Shown here: piece after piece, positions 34,845-43,337 of the stretch
How positions within the stretch are numbered: position 1 is the first letter of the stretch
Layout: every line of letters starts with the position of its first letter
Assembly: GCA_038211455.1 (NCBI GenBank)
Contig: JBBQVP010000001.1
Coordinates: 1-64,000, forward strand
Length of the DNA: 64,000 nt
Reading direction: 5' to 3'
From: SZAS-79 sp038211455
GTDB taxonomy: Bacteria > Pseudomonadota > Gammaproteobacteria > Burkholderiales > SG8-39
Made by a program: the position numbers and the translations under genes
Notes under the pieces: model-generated
Databases searched by the model: none
What the model was told of the DNA's origin: nothing
Seen by the model: only the letters and a program-made list of their open reading frames with translations

Positions 34845-35708
34845 ATGCCAGGCAGCAAGGAAATACGCACCAAGATCAAGAGCGTGCAAAACACGCGCAA
34901 GATCACCAAGGCCATGGAGATGGTCGCAGCCTCGAAGATGAGGAAGGCGCAACAACGCATGCGCGCCGCGCGGCCGTACGCCGAGAAGATCCGCAACGTG
35001 GCGGCGCACATGAGCCACGCCAACCCAGAATACCGCCACCCGTTCCTCGTCGAGCGTGATTCGGTGAAGAAGGTCGGCATCATCGTGGTGACCTCCGACA
35101 AGGGGTTGTGCGGCGGGCTGAACACCAACGTGCTGCGCATGGCGCTGGCCAAGATGCGCGCCTGGGAAGGCGAAGGCGAGGAGTTCGAAGTCTGCGCCAT
35201 CGGCAACAAGGGCCTGGGATTCATGCAGCGCCTGAAAGCAAACGTGGTTTCGCACGTCACCGGCCTGGGCGACACGCCCCACATGGACAAGATGATCGGC
35301 GCCGTCAAGGTGATGCTCAACGGGTATACCGAAGACCGGTTCGACCGGCTGGTGATTTTCTACACTCGATTCCTGAATACCATGAAGCAGGAACCGGTGA
35401 TGGAGCAGCTGCTCCCCCTGTCGGGTGAAACGCTGGGCGCGCCAGAGGGACTCTGGGATTACATCTACGAGCCAGATGCGAAAGCGGTTATCGACCAGGT
35501 GCTCACGCGCTACATCGAAGCACTGATCTACCAGTCCGTATCGGAGAACATCGCCTCCGAGCAGAGCGCACGAATGGTGGCGATGAAGGCAGCCAGCGAC
35601 AACGCCGGCAGTGTCATCGACGACCTGCAACTCATTTACAACAAATCGCGCCAGGCCGCGATCACCAAGGAACTTTCGGAGATCGTCGGCGGAGCTGCTG
35701 CGGTTTGA
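34845..35708 (+). CDS. atpG: F0F1 ATP synthase subunit gamma
   Basis: 287-residue central rotor shaft. The N-terminal helix has SKEIRTKIKSVQNTRKITKA and MEMVAASKMRKAQ. The middle has SDKGLCGGLN. The C-terminal helix reads MKAASDNAGSVIDDLQLIYN with KSRQAAITKELSEIVGGAAA. All match AtpG. An AGAGG ribosome site precedes the ATG. Standard position between atpA and atpD. Confidence 0.98.
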   Translation: MPGSKEIRTKIKSVQNTRKITKAMEMVAASKMRKAQQRMRAARPYAEKIRNVAAHMSHANPEYRHPFLVERDSVKKVGIIVVTSDKGLCGGLNTNVLRMALAKMRAWEGEGEEFEVCAIGNKGLGFMQRLKANVVSHVTGLGDTPHMDKMIGAVKVMLNGYTEDRFDRLVIFYTRFLNTMKQEPVMEQLLPLSGETLGAPEGLWDYIYEPDAKAVIDQVLTRYIEALIYQSVSENIASEQSARMVAMKAASDNAGSVIDDLQLIYNKSRQAAITKELSEIVGGAAAV

Positions 35709-35753
35709 CGACTGATTTATCGAATTCGAACCTGATTTCTTAGGAATTTCGCC

Positions 35754-37133
35754 ATGAACCAAGGAACAATCGTCCAGTGCATCGGTGCAGTCGTCGACGT
35801 GGAATTCCCGCGCGACCAGATGCCGGCCATCTATGACGCGCTCAAGATGGACGAAATCGGCCTGACGCTGGAAGTGCAGCAGCAACTCGGCGACGGTATC
35901 GTGCGGACCATCGCGCTGGGGTCCTCAGACGGCCTGCGCCGCGGCATGACGGTGGTGAACACCAAGAACCCGATCCTGGTGCCGATCGGCCCCAAGACCC
36001 TCGGCCGCATCATGGACGTGCTGGGCCGCCCGATCGACGAGGCCGGCCCGATCGGATCGGAGAAGACCTCCTCGATCCATCGCAACGCCCCGAAGTACGA
36101 GGAACTCTCGCCGTCCCAGGATCTTCTTGAGACCGGAATCAAGGTGATTGATCTCGTCTGTCCGTTTGCGAAAGGTGGCAAGGTCGGATTGTTCGGCGGC
36201 GCCGGCGTGGGCAAGACCGTGAACATGATGGAACTGATCAACAATATTGCTAAGAAGCACTCTGGCCTTTCGGTGTTCGCCGGCGTGGGCGAACGCACCC
36301 GCGAGGGCAACGACTTCTATCACGAGATGAAGGATGGAGGCGTTCTCGACAAGGTAGCGCTGGTCTACGGCCAGATGAACGAGCCTCCCGGCAACCGCCT
36401 GCGCGTCGCGCTGACCGGACTGACAATGGCCGAGGCGTTCCGCGACGACGGCCGCGACGTGCTGTTCTTCGTCGACAACATCTACCGCTTCACGCTGGCC
36501 GGTACCGAAGTGTCCGCGCTTCTGGGTCGCATGCCTTCCGCGGTGGGTTACCAGCCGACGTTGGCCGAGGAAATGGGCCGCCTGCAGGAGCGCATCACCT
36601 CCACCAAGACCGGCTCGATCACTTCGATCCAGGCCGTGTACGTGCCTGCCGACGACCTGACCGACCCCTCGCCGGCAACGACCTTCGGCCACCTGGACTC
36701 GACCGTGGTGCTTTCGCGCGACATCGCGTCACTGGGTATCTACCCCGCGGTGGATCCGCTCGATTCGACCAGCCGGCAGATGGACCCGCATGTGGTCGGT
36801 GAAGAGCATTACGGCGTCGCCCGCTCGGTGCAGGCCACGCTGCAGCGCTACAAGGAACTGCGCGACATCATCGCCATCCTCGGGATGGACGAGCTTTCGC
36901 CCGAGGACAAACTGGCCGTGGCGCGTGCCCGCAAGATACAGCGCTTCCTGTCGCAGCCGTTTGACGTGGCGAAAAACTTCACCGGTCAGGATGGAAAGTA
37001 TGTCCCGCTGGCCGACACGATCAAGGGCTTCAAGGGGATCGTCAACGGCGACTACGATCACCTGCCTGAGCAGGCGTTCTACATGGTCGGCGCGATAGAA
37101 GAAGCTGTTGAGAAAGCGAAGACGCTGCAGTAA
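35754..37133 (+). CDS. atpD: F0F1 ATP synthase subunit beta
   Basis: 459-residue catalytic subunit. P-loop GGAGVGKTVNMMELINNIA, the catalytic Glu in GVGERTREGNDFY, and the signature PAVDPLDSTSRQMDP. FFVDNIYRFTLAGTEVSALL is a further family block. It ends EEAVEKAKTL. Its stop codon shares one base with the atpC start (TAATG). Confidence 0.98.
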   Translation: MNQGTIVQCIGAVVDVEFPRDQMPAIYDALKMDEIGLTLEVQQQLGDGIVRTIALGSSDGLRRGMTVVNTKNPILVPIGPKTLGRIMDVLGRPIDEAGPIGSEKTSSIHRNAPKYEELSPSQDLLETGIKVIDLVCPFAKGGKVGLFGGAGVGKTVNMMELINNIAKKHSGLSVFAGVGERTREGNDFYHEMKDGGVLDKVALVYGQMNEPPGNRLRVALTGLTMAEAFRDDGRDVLFFVDNIYRFTLAGTEVSALLGRMPSAVGYQPTLAEEMGRLQERITSTKTGSITSIQAVYVPADDLTDPSPATTFGHLDSTVVLSRDIASLGIYPAVDPLDSTSRQMDPHVVGEEHYGVARSVQATLQRYKELRDIIAILGMDELSPEDKLAVARARKIQRFLSQPFDVAKNFTGQDGKYVPLADTIKGFKGIVNGDYDHLPEQAFYMVGAIEEAVEKAKTLQ

Positions 37134-37558
37134 TGGCACACACTATTCACGTCGACGTCGTCAGCGCCGAAGAGCAGATCTACTCCGGTGAGGCCGAATT
37201 CGTGGTCCTTCCGGGTGAGGCGGGCGAACTGGGTATTTATCCGCGCCATACTCCACTCATTACGCGCATCAAGCCGGGTACGGTGCGCATCAAGCCAGAG
37301 GGGGGCGGCGAGGAGGAACTGATATTTGTGGCCGGCGGTATCCTTGAGGTGCAACCCAAGGTTGTCACCGTGCTTGCCGACACTGCGGTGCGTGGTCACG
37401 ATCTGGACGAGGCCAAGGCGCTTGAAGCCATGAAACGCGCTGAAGAGGCGTTGCACGACCGGACCGGAAAAATGGAATACGCCCAGGCCGCGGCGGAGCT
37501 TGCCGAGGCCGCGGCACAGATTGCGGCGATCCGGAAGCTGCGGCAGAGAAAAGGTTGA
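37133..37558 (+). CDS. atpC: F0F1 ATP synthase subunit epsilon
   Basis: 141-residue subunit that couples the rotor and can inhibit ATP hydrolysis. The N-terminal beta sandwich has HVDVVSAEEQIYSGEAEFVV, PGEAGELGIYPRHTPLIT and ILEVQPKVVTVLADTA. A C-terminal Ala/Glu helical hairpin follows. It overlaps atpD by one base. It is the last atp gene; ackA begins 32 bp later with no terminator that I can see between them. Confidence 0.97.
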   Translation: MAHTIHVDVVSAEEQIYSGEAEFVVLPGEAGELGIYPRHTPLITRIKPGTVRIKPEGGGEEELIFVAGGILEVQPKVVTVLADTAVRGHDLDEAKALEAMKRAEEALHDRTGKMEYAQAAAELAEAAAQIAAIRKLRQRKG

Positions 37559-37590
37559 TCCCGAACGCCTGAGGGCGCCCGGCCTACACG

Positions 37591-38763
37591 ATGGCCGATG
37601 CACTATTAGTCCTGAACGCCGGCTCCTCGAGCCTGAAATTTTCCCTATACGCTGCGGACCCACTCGACGTGCGTCTGCGCGGTCTGTTTGAGAACATTGG
37701 GGCGAGCGCTCACTTTCAGGCAACTGACGGTCGCGAGACTGTCCTCGATGACAGGAAGTGGGAGGGTCCGCTAACACACGCGGCGGCGCTTGAATTCCTT
37801 CTCGACTTTCTCCCGCGCGCTGCAGCCTATGACCGGCTCGCTGCCGTCGGGCACCGTGTGGTGCATGGCGGACAGGATTTTCCCGGACCGGTCCGCGTAG
37901 ATGGAAACGTACTCCAGGCGCTGGAAAGTCTCGTGCCCCTTGCGCCGCTGCACCAACCGCACAATCTCGCCGCAATACGCGCAATCGCTGCGCTCGATCC
38001 GAAGTTGCAGCAGGTGGCGTGCTTCGACACGTCCTTCCACCGGCGCCAGCCCGCAGTCGCGCAAGCCTATGCGCTGCCGCCATCGATCACTTCGCGCGGG
38101 GTGCTGCGTTACGGATTTCATGGGCTATCGTATGAGTATGTTGCCTCCTTGCTTCCTGAGTTTGACGCAAGGGCCGCCCGGGGCAGGACAATCGTCGCCC
38201 ACCTTGGCGCTGGATCGAGCCTGTGCGGACTGGCAGCCGGCCACAGCGTCGCAACCACCATGGGCTTTACTGCGCTTGACGGATTGCCTATGGCCACCCG
38301 GTGCGGAAGCCTCGACCCTGGCGTCGTTCTCTACCTGATGGACCAGCTCGGCATGGGCGCGCGCGAAATCCAGCACCTGCTCTACAACGAGTCCGGCCTC
38401 GCCGGAGTTTCAGGCGTTTCAGGAGACATGCGCGAACTGCTCGCAAGTGGCAAATCCGGGGCAAACGAAGCCATCGAACTCTACGTTTACCGAATCGGCC
38501 GTGAAATAGGCTCTCTCGCCGCAGCGCTCGGGGGGCTGGATGCGCTGGTTTTCACAGGAGGAATCGGGGAACATCAGGCTGAAATCCGGGCCCGCGTATG
38601 CGCTGCAGCCGCATGGCTTGGTGTTGAACTCGATGCCCCGGCGAACGAGTCAGGCGGACCCCGCATCAGCCGGGAAGGGCTACCTGTATCGGCTTGGGTG
38701 ATACCTACCGACGAGGAACTGGTCATCGCACGGCACAGTGTCCAAACTCTGCAGGCACCATGA
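37591..38763 (+). CDS. ackA: Acetate/propionate kinase
   Basis: 390-residue acetokinase-family enzyme converting acetyl-phosphate + ADP to acetate + ATP or the reverse. NAGSSSLKFSLY (N-terminal phosphate loop), AVGHRVVHGG, FDTSFHR, RYGFHGLSYEYV, LGAGSS and TGGIGEH are all family motifs. It starts 32 bp after atpC and its stop overlaps the glpD start (ATGA). No phosphotransacetylase gene is in the window, so the source of acetyl-phosphate is unseen. Propionate use is equally possible. Confidence 0.95.
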   Translation: MADALLVLNAGSSSLKFSLYAADPLDVRLRGLFENIGASAHFQATDGRETVLDDRKWEGPLTHAAALEFLLDFLPRAAAYDRLAAVGHRVVHGGQDFPGPVRVDGNVLQALESLVPLAPLHQPHNLAAIRAIAALDPKLQQVACFDTSFHRRQPAVAQAYALPPSITSRGVLRYGFHGLSYEYVASLLPEFDARAARGRTIVAHLGAGSSLCGLAAGHSVATTMGFTALDGLPMATRCGSLDPGVVLYLMDQLGMGAREIQHLLYNESGLAGVSGVSGDMRELLASGKSGANEAIELYVYRIGREIGSLAAALGGLDALVFTGGIGEHQAEIRARVCAAAAWLGVELDAPANESGGPRISREGLPVSAWVIPTDEELVIARHSVQTLQAP

Positions 38764-40292
38764 GAGACGGTCTCGGAAACGCCGCCAACGCGCAGGACCC
38801 ACCGGTCGACCTGCTGGTCATAGGCGCCGGCATCAACGGCATCGGCATCGCGCGCGATGCGGCCGGCCGCGGACTATCGGTGGTAGTTGCCGAGAAGGAT
38901 GATCTCGCCTCGCATACCTCTTCGTGGTCATCCAAGCTGATCCACGGTGGCTTGCGCTACCTCGAGCAGTACGAGTTTCGTCTGGTCGCAGAATCACTCG
39001 CCGAGCGTGAAGTTCTGCTTTCTATCGCCGGGCACCTGGTCTCACCCATGCGCTTCATCATGCCGCACGTGCCGGAACTGCGCCCGCGCTGGATGATCCG
39101 CATCGGACTGTTTCTCTACGATCACCTCGGCCGACGCACGCGCTTGCCAGGCTCGCACGGGGTGAACCTATCCATGCCGCCGTATAATGCGGGCCTCAAG
39201 CAATCGCTGCGAAACGGGTTCATCTATTCGGATTGCCGGGTTGACGATGCCCGACTCGTAGTCGCCAACGCGCTCGACGCACGACGGCTTGGCGCGCGAA
39301 TTCTCACCCGCACCAAGTGCACTGCGGCGCGGCGCGAAAGCGGCCTGTGGAAGGCACAACTCGACAGCGGCAAAACGGGCACCGTTACCGTTCGCGCGCG
39401 CGCGATCGTAAATGCCGCCGGGCCCTGGGTGAAGGATGTGCTGAATGGCCACCTCCAGCAACCGAGCAACGACAACGTCCGCCTCGTCAAGGGAAGCCAC
39501 ATCGTGGTGCCGAGGGCCTACGCCGGCGAACATGCATTCATCCTGCAGAATGACGATAAACGTGTTGTCTTCATGATCCCCTACGAGGGCCGCTTCACGC
39601 TGATCGGCACGACCGATGTGGTTGTGGATGGCGATCCCGGGGATCCGCAGGCGAGCGAGGAGGAGGTGGACTATCTTTGCCGTGCCGTCAATCGTTACCT
39701 CGAAAAACCCATCGGCCCGGAGGACACGGTGTGGCGATATTCGGGGGTGCGTCCCCTGTATGACGACGGGACCAGCGACCCCTCCGCGGTGACGCGCGAC
39801 TATACGCTGCGTGTCGATGACGATGGTGGCGCGGCCGCTGTGCTATCGGTGTTTGGCGGAAAGCTGACGACCTATCGCAGGCTTGCCGAGCACGCGCTAG
39901 AGAAGCTTGCGCCGTATTTCCCTGGACTCAAACCCGCGTGGACTGCCACGGTTCCCTTGCCGGGGGGGGATTTCGTGGCAGGCCCCGAAGTGGCGTTCGA
40001 AATCCTGCGCAGTCGATACGCGAACATACCCGAGGAGTCACTGCGCGGCTTGTTCCGGCGTCATGGCACGCGGGTCGAGAGAGTGCTGGGTGAGGCGCAC
40101 ACCGAGGTCGACCTCGGCGAGGACTTCGGCGCGGGACTTTACGCGCGCGAATTGAATTACCTTGTCGCCGAGGAGTGGGCTGGCAGCGTCGAGGACGTGC
40201 TCTGGCGCCGGACCAAGGCCGGACTGCACATGACACCCGCACAGCGTGAGCGGGTTGCGGCGTGGATGGCCGACCGGATCCCCACGGCATGA
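38760..40292 (+). CDS. glpD: FAD-dependent glycerol-3-phosphate dehydrogenase
   Basis: 510-residue membrane-associated flavoprotein oxidising glycerol-3-phosphate to dihydroxyacetone phosphate and passing electrons to quinone. The FAD fold LLVIGAGINGIGIARDAAGRG opens the protein (read DLLVIGAGINGIGIARDAAG), then SSWSSKLIHGGLRYLEQYEF and YSDCRVDDARLV. IPYEGRFTLIGTTDV and VFGGKLTTYR are further family blocks. Start is the ATG at 38760 in the four-base overlap with ackA; an in-frame upstream ATG within ackA is unsupported. No glycerol kinase or facilitator is adjacent. Confidence 0.95.
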   Translation: MRDGLGNAANAQDPPVDLLVIGAGINGIGIARDAAGRGLSVVVAEKDDLASHTSSWSSKLIHGGLRYLEQYEFRLVAESLAEREVLLSIAGHLVSPMRFIMPHVPELRPRWMIRIGLFLYDHLGRRTRLPGSHGVNLSMPPYNAGLKQSLRNGFIYSDCRVDDARLVVANALDARRLGARILTRTKCTAARRESGLWKAQLDSGKTGTVTVRARAIVNAAGPWVKDVLNGHLQQPSNDNVRLVKGSHIVVPRAYAGEHAFILQNDDKRVVFMIPYEGRFTLIGTTDVVVDGDPGDPQASEEEVDYLCRAVNRYLEKPIGPEDTVWRYSGVRPLYDDGTSDPSAVTRDYTLRVDDDGGAAAVLSVFGGKLTTYRRLAEHALEKLAPYFPGLKPAWTATVPLPGGDFVAGPEVAFEILRSRYANIPEESLRGLFRRHGTRVERVLGEAHTEVDLGEDFGAGLYARELNYLVAEEWAGSVEDVLWRRTKAGLHMTPAQRERVAAWMADRIPTA

Positions 40293-41074
40293 TGCGCCCC
40301 CTCTCCGAGCTTCCGCGCGCGCGCATACGTGGCTTGTTCTTCGATATAGACGACACCCTCACCACCGAAGGGCGGCTGACCGCCGAAGCCTACGCAGCGC
40401 TCGAACGCTGGAAATTGGCGGGGCGCCTTGCGATCCCGATCACCGGACGGCCTGCCGGATGGTGCGACCATATCGCGCGCATGTGGCCGGTTGACGCGGT
40501 CGTGGGGGAGAATGGCGCGTTTTACTTCCGGTACAACGAAGCCACGCACCGGCTGGACAAGCGCTTTCGGGACGATGAAAGAGTCCGGACGAAGAACCGC
40601 GCTCGGCTCGGCGCGGTGAGCGAGAGGATTCTGGCCGAAGTCCCGGGCTGTGCGCCAGCCTCCGATCAGCTGTACCGCGAAACCGATCTTGCGATCGATT
40701 TCTGCGAGGATGTCTCCCCGCTGCCTCTCGCAGAGGCTGACCGCATCTCGCAGTTGATGCGCCAGGCCGGCATGACAGCGAAAATCAGCTCGATCCACGT
40801 GAACGGCTGGTTCGGCGACTACGACAAGCTTGGCATGACCCGCACGTTTGCACAGGAATGCCTGGGGATCGACCTGGATGCTGCAAGGGACACGTTTGCA
40901 TTCGCAGGGGACTCCCCGAACGATGCACCGATGTTTGCGTACTTTCCCAATTCAGTCGGTGTGGCGAACATACGGCGCTTCAGCGCGCGGCTCACCGCTG
41001 AGCCCAAGTATGTGACCCGAAGCGAAGCCGGCGCAGGCTTTGCCGAACTCGTCGCGTACCTGCTGGAGTCCTGA
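40289..41074 (+). CDS. HAD-superfamily (subclass IIB) phosphatase
   Basis: 261-residue Cof/SPP-like HAD hydrolase. Motif I is LFFDIDDTLTTEGRLT, motif II region IPITGRPAGWCD, and the Mg2+ motif FAFAGDSPNDAPMFAYF near the end. The middle cap domain (about 80-185) is IIB-like. Relatives include mannosyl-3-phosphoglycerate and sucrose-phosphate phosphatases. Start ATG 40289 overlaps the glpD stop (ATGATG; a second ATG at 40292). Coupling to glpD hints at a phosphorylated C3 or glycoside substrate, but this is inference. Confidence 0.88.
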   Translation: MMRPLSELPRARIRGLFFDIDDTLTTEGRLTAEAYAALERWKLAGRLAIPITGRPAGWCDHIARMWPVDAVVGENGAFYFRYNEATHRLDKRFRDDERVRTKNRARLGAVSERILAEVPGCAPASDQLYRETDLAIDFCEDVSPLPLAEADRISQLMRQAGMTAKISSIHVNGWFGDYDKLGMTRTFAQECLGIDLDAARDTFAFAGDSPNDAPMFAYFPNSVGVANIRRFSARLTAEPKYVTRSEAGAGFAELVAYLLES

Positions 41075-41078
41075 GACG

Positions 41079-41885
41079 ATGGATCTGTGGTGGGCCTACC
41101 TTCTAATCGGCGCGGTCGTGGGCTTCATGGCGGGACTTCTGGGCATCGGCGGCGGCATGGTGCTGGTGCCGATACTGCTGTTCTCGTTCCGTGCACAGGG
41201 CGCGGCCGCAGGCTTTCCACCCGAGCACATGATGCATATGGCTCTGGCAACGGCGATGGCGACCATTCCCTTCACTTCGTTGTCGAGCTTGCGCGCGCAT
41301 CATGCACGTGGCGGCGTGGACTGGACGATCGTTCTGCGCATGTTGCCCGGGCTCGCGCTTGGCGCTGCCCTGGGAACGCTGGTCGCCGGGAGCGTACCCG
41401 GGCGGCCGCTCGCGATATTTTTCGCCGCCTTCATTTTCTACGCGGCAACGTCGATGTTCTTTGACCTTCGGCCCAAGGGAACGTACGTCCTTCCCGGACG
41501 TGCTGGACTGGCGTTCGTCGGCACCCTCGTCTCGTTCCTCGCGACCTTTCTCGCGGCGGGCGCCGCCTTCATCACCATTCCGTTCATGCTGGCGTGCAAC
41601 GTGCCGCTCAAGCGCGCCGTCGGCACGGCGTCGGCGATCGGTTTCCCGCTCGGGTTGGCGGCCACAGTGGGTTACATCCTGGCCGGGCTCGAGGCGGGCC
41701 CGATGCCGCCTTACAGCCTTGGCTTCGTCTACCTGCCCGCGTTGGTGATGATCGTGCTGCCCACCGTGGTGACCGCGCCGCTGGGCGCGCGCGTGTCGCA
41801 GAACATGCCGGTAAAGCGGCTCAGGATGGTGTTTGCATTCACGTTATACCTCATCGCAATTCGCATGATTGTCAGCCTCTGGTGA
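41079..41885 (+). CDS. TSUP family (TauE/SafE, DUF81) membrane permease
   Basis: 268-residue integral membrane protein with about eight hydrophobic segments. The N-terminal GFMAGLLGIGGGMVLVPILL is the TSUP signature and is echoed in the second half. Family members export or import sulfite, sulfoacetate or related organic anions. It starts 4 bp after the HAD phosphatase stop, and malonyl-CoA decarboxylase follows 89 bp later. Transport of a small acid for these neighbours is possible but unproven. Confidence 0.88.
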   Translation: MDLWWAYLLIGAVVGFMAGLLGIGGGMVLVPILLFSFRAQGAAAGFPPEHMMHMALATAMATIPFTSLSSLRAHHARGGVDWTIVLRMLPGLALGAALGTLVAGSVPGRPLAIFFAAFIFYAATSMFFDLRPKGTYVLPGRAGLAFVGTLVSFLATFLAAGAAFITIPFMLACNVPLKRAVGTASAIGFPLGLAATVGYILAGLEAGPMPPYSLGFVYLPALVMIVLPTVVTAPLGARVSQNMPVKRLRMVFAFTLYLIAIRMIVSLW

Positions 41886-41974
41886 TTTCTTGGAAGAAGA
41901 GGGGGCGACTTACTGGGATTCCTGACCGGCATCCTGCAGCACGGTCGAAACATCTGGCCTTGCTGAGGTAAATT

Positions 41975-43267
41975 ATGGCCATGGCACCCAGATTCCTTCG
42001 CCGGCTGTTTTCCTCACCGAAAGAGCAGCTCGGCGCACTTGCTGAGGCACTACTCTCGGAACGCGGGGAGGCATCCGGAGTGGCCTGCGCACGCGAGTTG
42101 CTGGACGCGTACGCCTCAGCCGGCGACGAGGTGAGGCGGCAGTTTCTGCAATTGCTGGCTGAACGCTTCGGCGCGGATCCACAGAATGTCGAGAAAGCGA
42201 TTGCGGCATATAAGTCCGACCCGGGTCCCGAGGGGGTCAGGCAGTTGCACAATGCGGCGGAGCCACGGCTGCAGGAATTGCTGCGCAGGCTGAACCTGGC
42301 GCCAGGCGGTACCGCGATCCTGGTGCGGATGCGCGAAGACGTGCTGCGCAACATTTCCGGCAATCCCGGCCTATCGAGTATCGATTCCGATTTCAGGCAC
42401 CTGTTCGTGTCCTGGTTCAACCGAGGGTTTCTCGTACTCAGGCGCATCGACTGGTCGACGCCGGCCGCCATCCTCGAGAAAGTCATTCGCTATGAAGCGG
42501 TACACGAGATCAACAGCTGGGATGAACTGCGTGGCCGGCTCGAGCCAATGGATCGCAGGTGCTTCGCGTTTTTCCATCCCACGCTGATCGACGATCCGCT
42601 GATCTTTGTCGAGGTCGCGCTCACGCGGGACATCCCCAGCGCAATCGCGCCGTTGCTGGGTGTGGCGCAGTCCCCGACCGACCCGAAGCGTGCCAGGACC
42701 GCGGTCTTCTATTCGATCTCGAATTGCCAGAAGGGATTGCAGGGCATCTCGTTCGGCAATTTCCTCATCAAGCAAGTGGTCGACGAACTGCGTCGCGACC
42801 TCCCTGACCTGAAGAATTTTGTGACGCTTTCTCCGGTCCCGGGTTTCGTCGGCTGGCTGCGGCGGGACGGGCAGGCGTGCCTGAATGCCGCGGAGAGGGC
42901 GGCGACCAAGGTCCTGGACCGGCCCGACTGGCACATGGAGGCGGAAACGGAGAAGGCCCTGCAGCCAGTGCTGTCGAGGGCGATCGGAATCTACCTGCTC
43001 ACAGCGAAGCATTCCTCCGGCAAGCCGCGCGATCCGGTGGCGCGCTTCCACCTCAACAACGGGGCGCGCCTTGAGCGGGTCAACTGGCTCGGCGACGTAT
43101 CGCCCAAGGGGTTGCGCGAGGGCGCGGGTTTCATGGTGAATTACCTCTATGACTTGGGCGACATAGAAAAGAATCATGAGGACTTCGTTCATGAGGGCGT
43201 CGTCGCGGCGTCCCGCCAGGTCCGCGGGTTGCAGCGGATACGGCGGCCCGTCGCAGAGAAATCCTGA
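41975..43267 (+). CDS. Malonyl-CoA decarboxylase
   Basis: 430-residue MCD, converting malonyl-CoA to acetyl-CoA + CO2. It has the helical N-terminal domain (about 20-165) and the GNAT-like catalytic domain with CFAFFHPTLIDDPLIFVEVA, FYSISNCQKGLQGISFGNFL and the C-terminal ARFHLNNGARLERVNWLGDV with the conserved His. Start ATG 41975 with TGAGGT upstream. The next gene is a CoA-transferase (70 bp later), so malonate could be activated and then decarboxylated by this pair. No mitochondrial-type targeting or fusion is present. Confidence 0.94.
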   Translation: MAMAPRFLRRLFSSPKEQLGALAEALLSERGEASGVACARELLDAYASAGDEVRRQFLQLLAERFGADPQNVEKAIAAYKSDPGPEGVRQLHNAAEPRLQELLRRLNLAPGGTAILVRMREDVLRNISGNPGLSSIDSDFRHLFVSWFNRGFLVLRRIDWSTPAAILEKVIRYEAVHEINSWDELRGRLEPMDRRCFAFFHPTLIDDPLIFVEVALTRDIPSAIAPLLGVAQSPTDPKRARTAVFYSISNCQKGLQGISFGNFLIKQVVDELRRDLPDLKNFVTLSPVPGFVGWLRRDGQACLNAAERAATKVLDRPDWHMEAETEKALQPVLSRAIGIYLLTAKHSSGKPRDPVARFHLNNGARLERVNWLGDVSPKGLREGAGFMVNYLYDLGDIEKNHEDFVHEGVVAASRQVRGLQRIRRPVAEKS

Positions 43268-43337
43268 GCACCATCGAGGCAGCGTGCCGGAATGGATGGA
43301 TAATTCCGCACTGACAACACCTCGCAAGGACACATTC

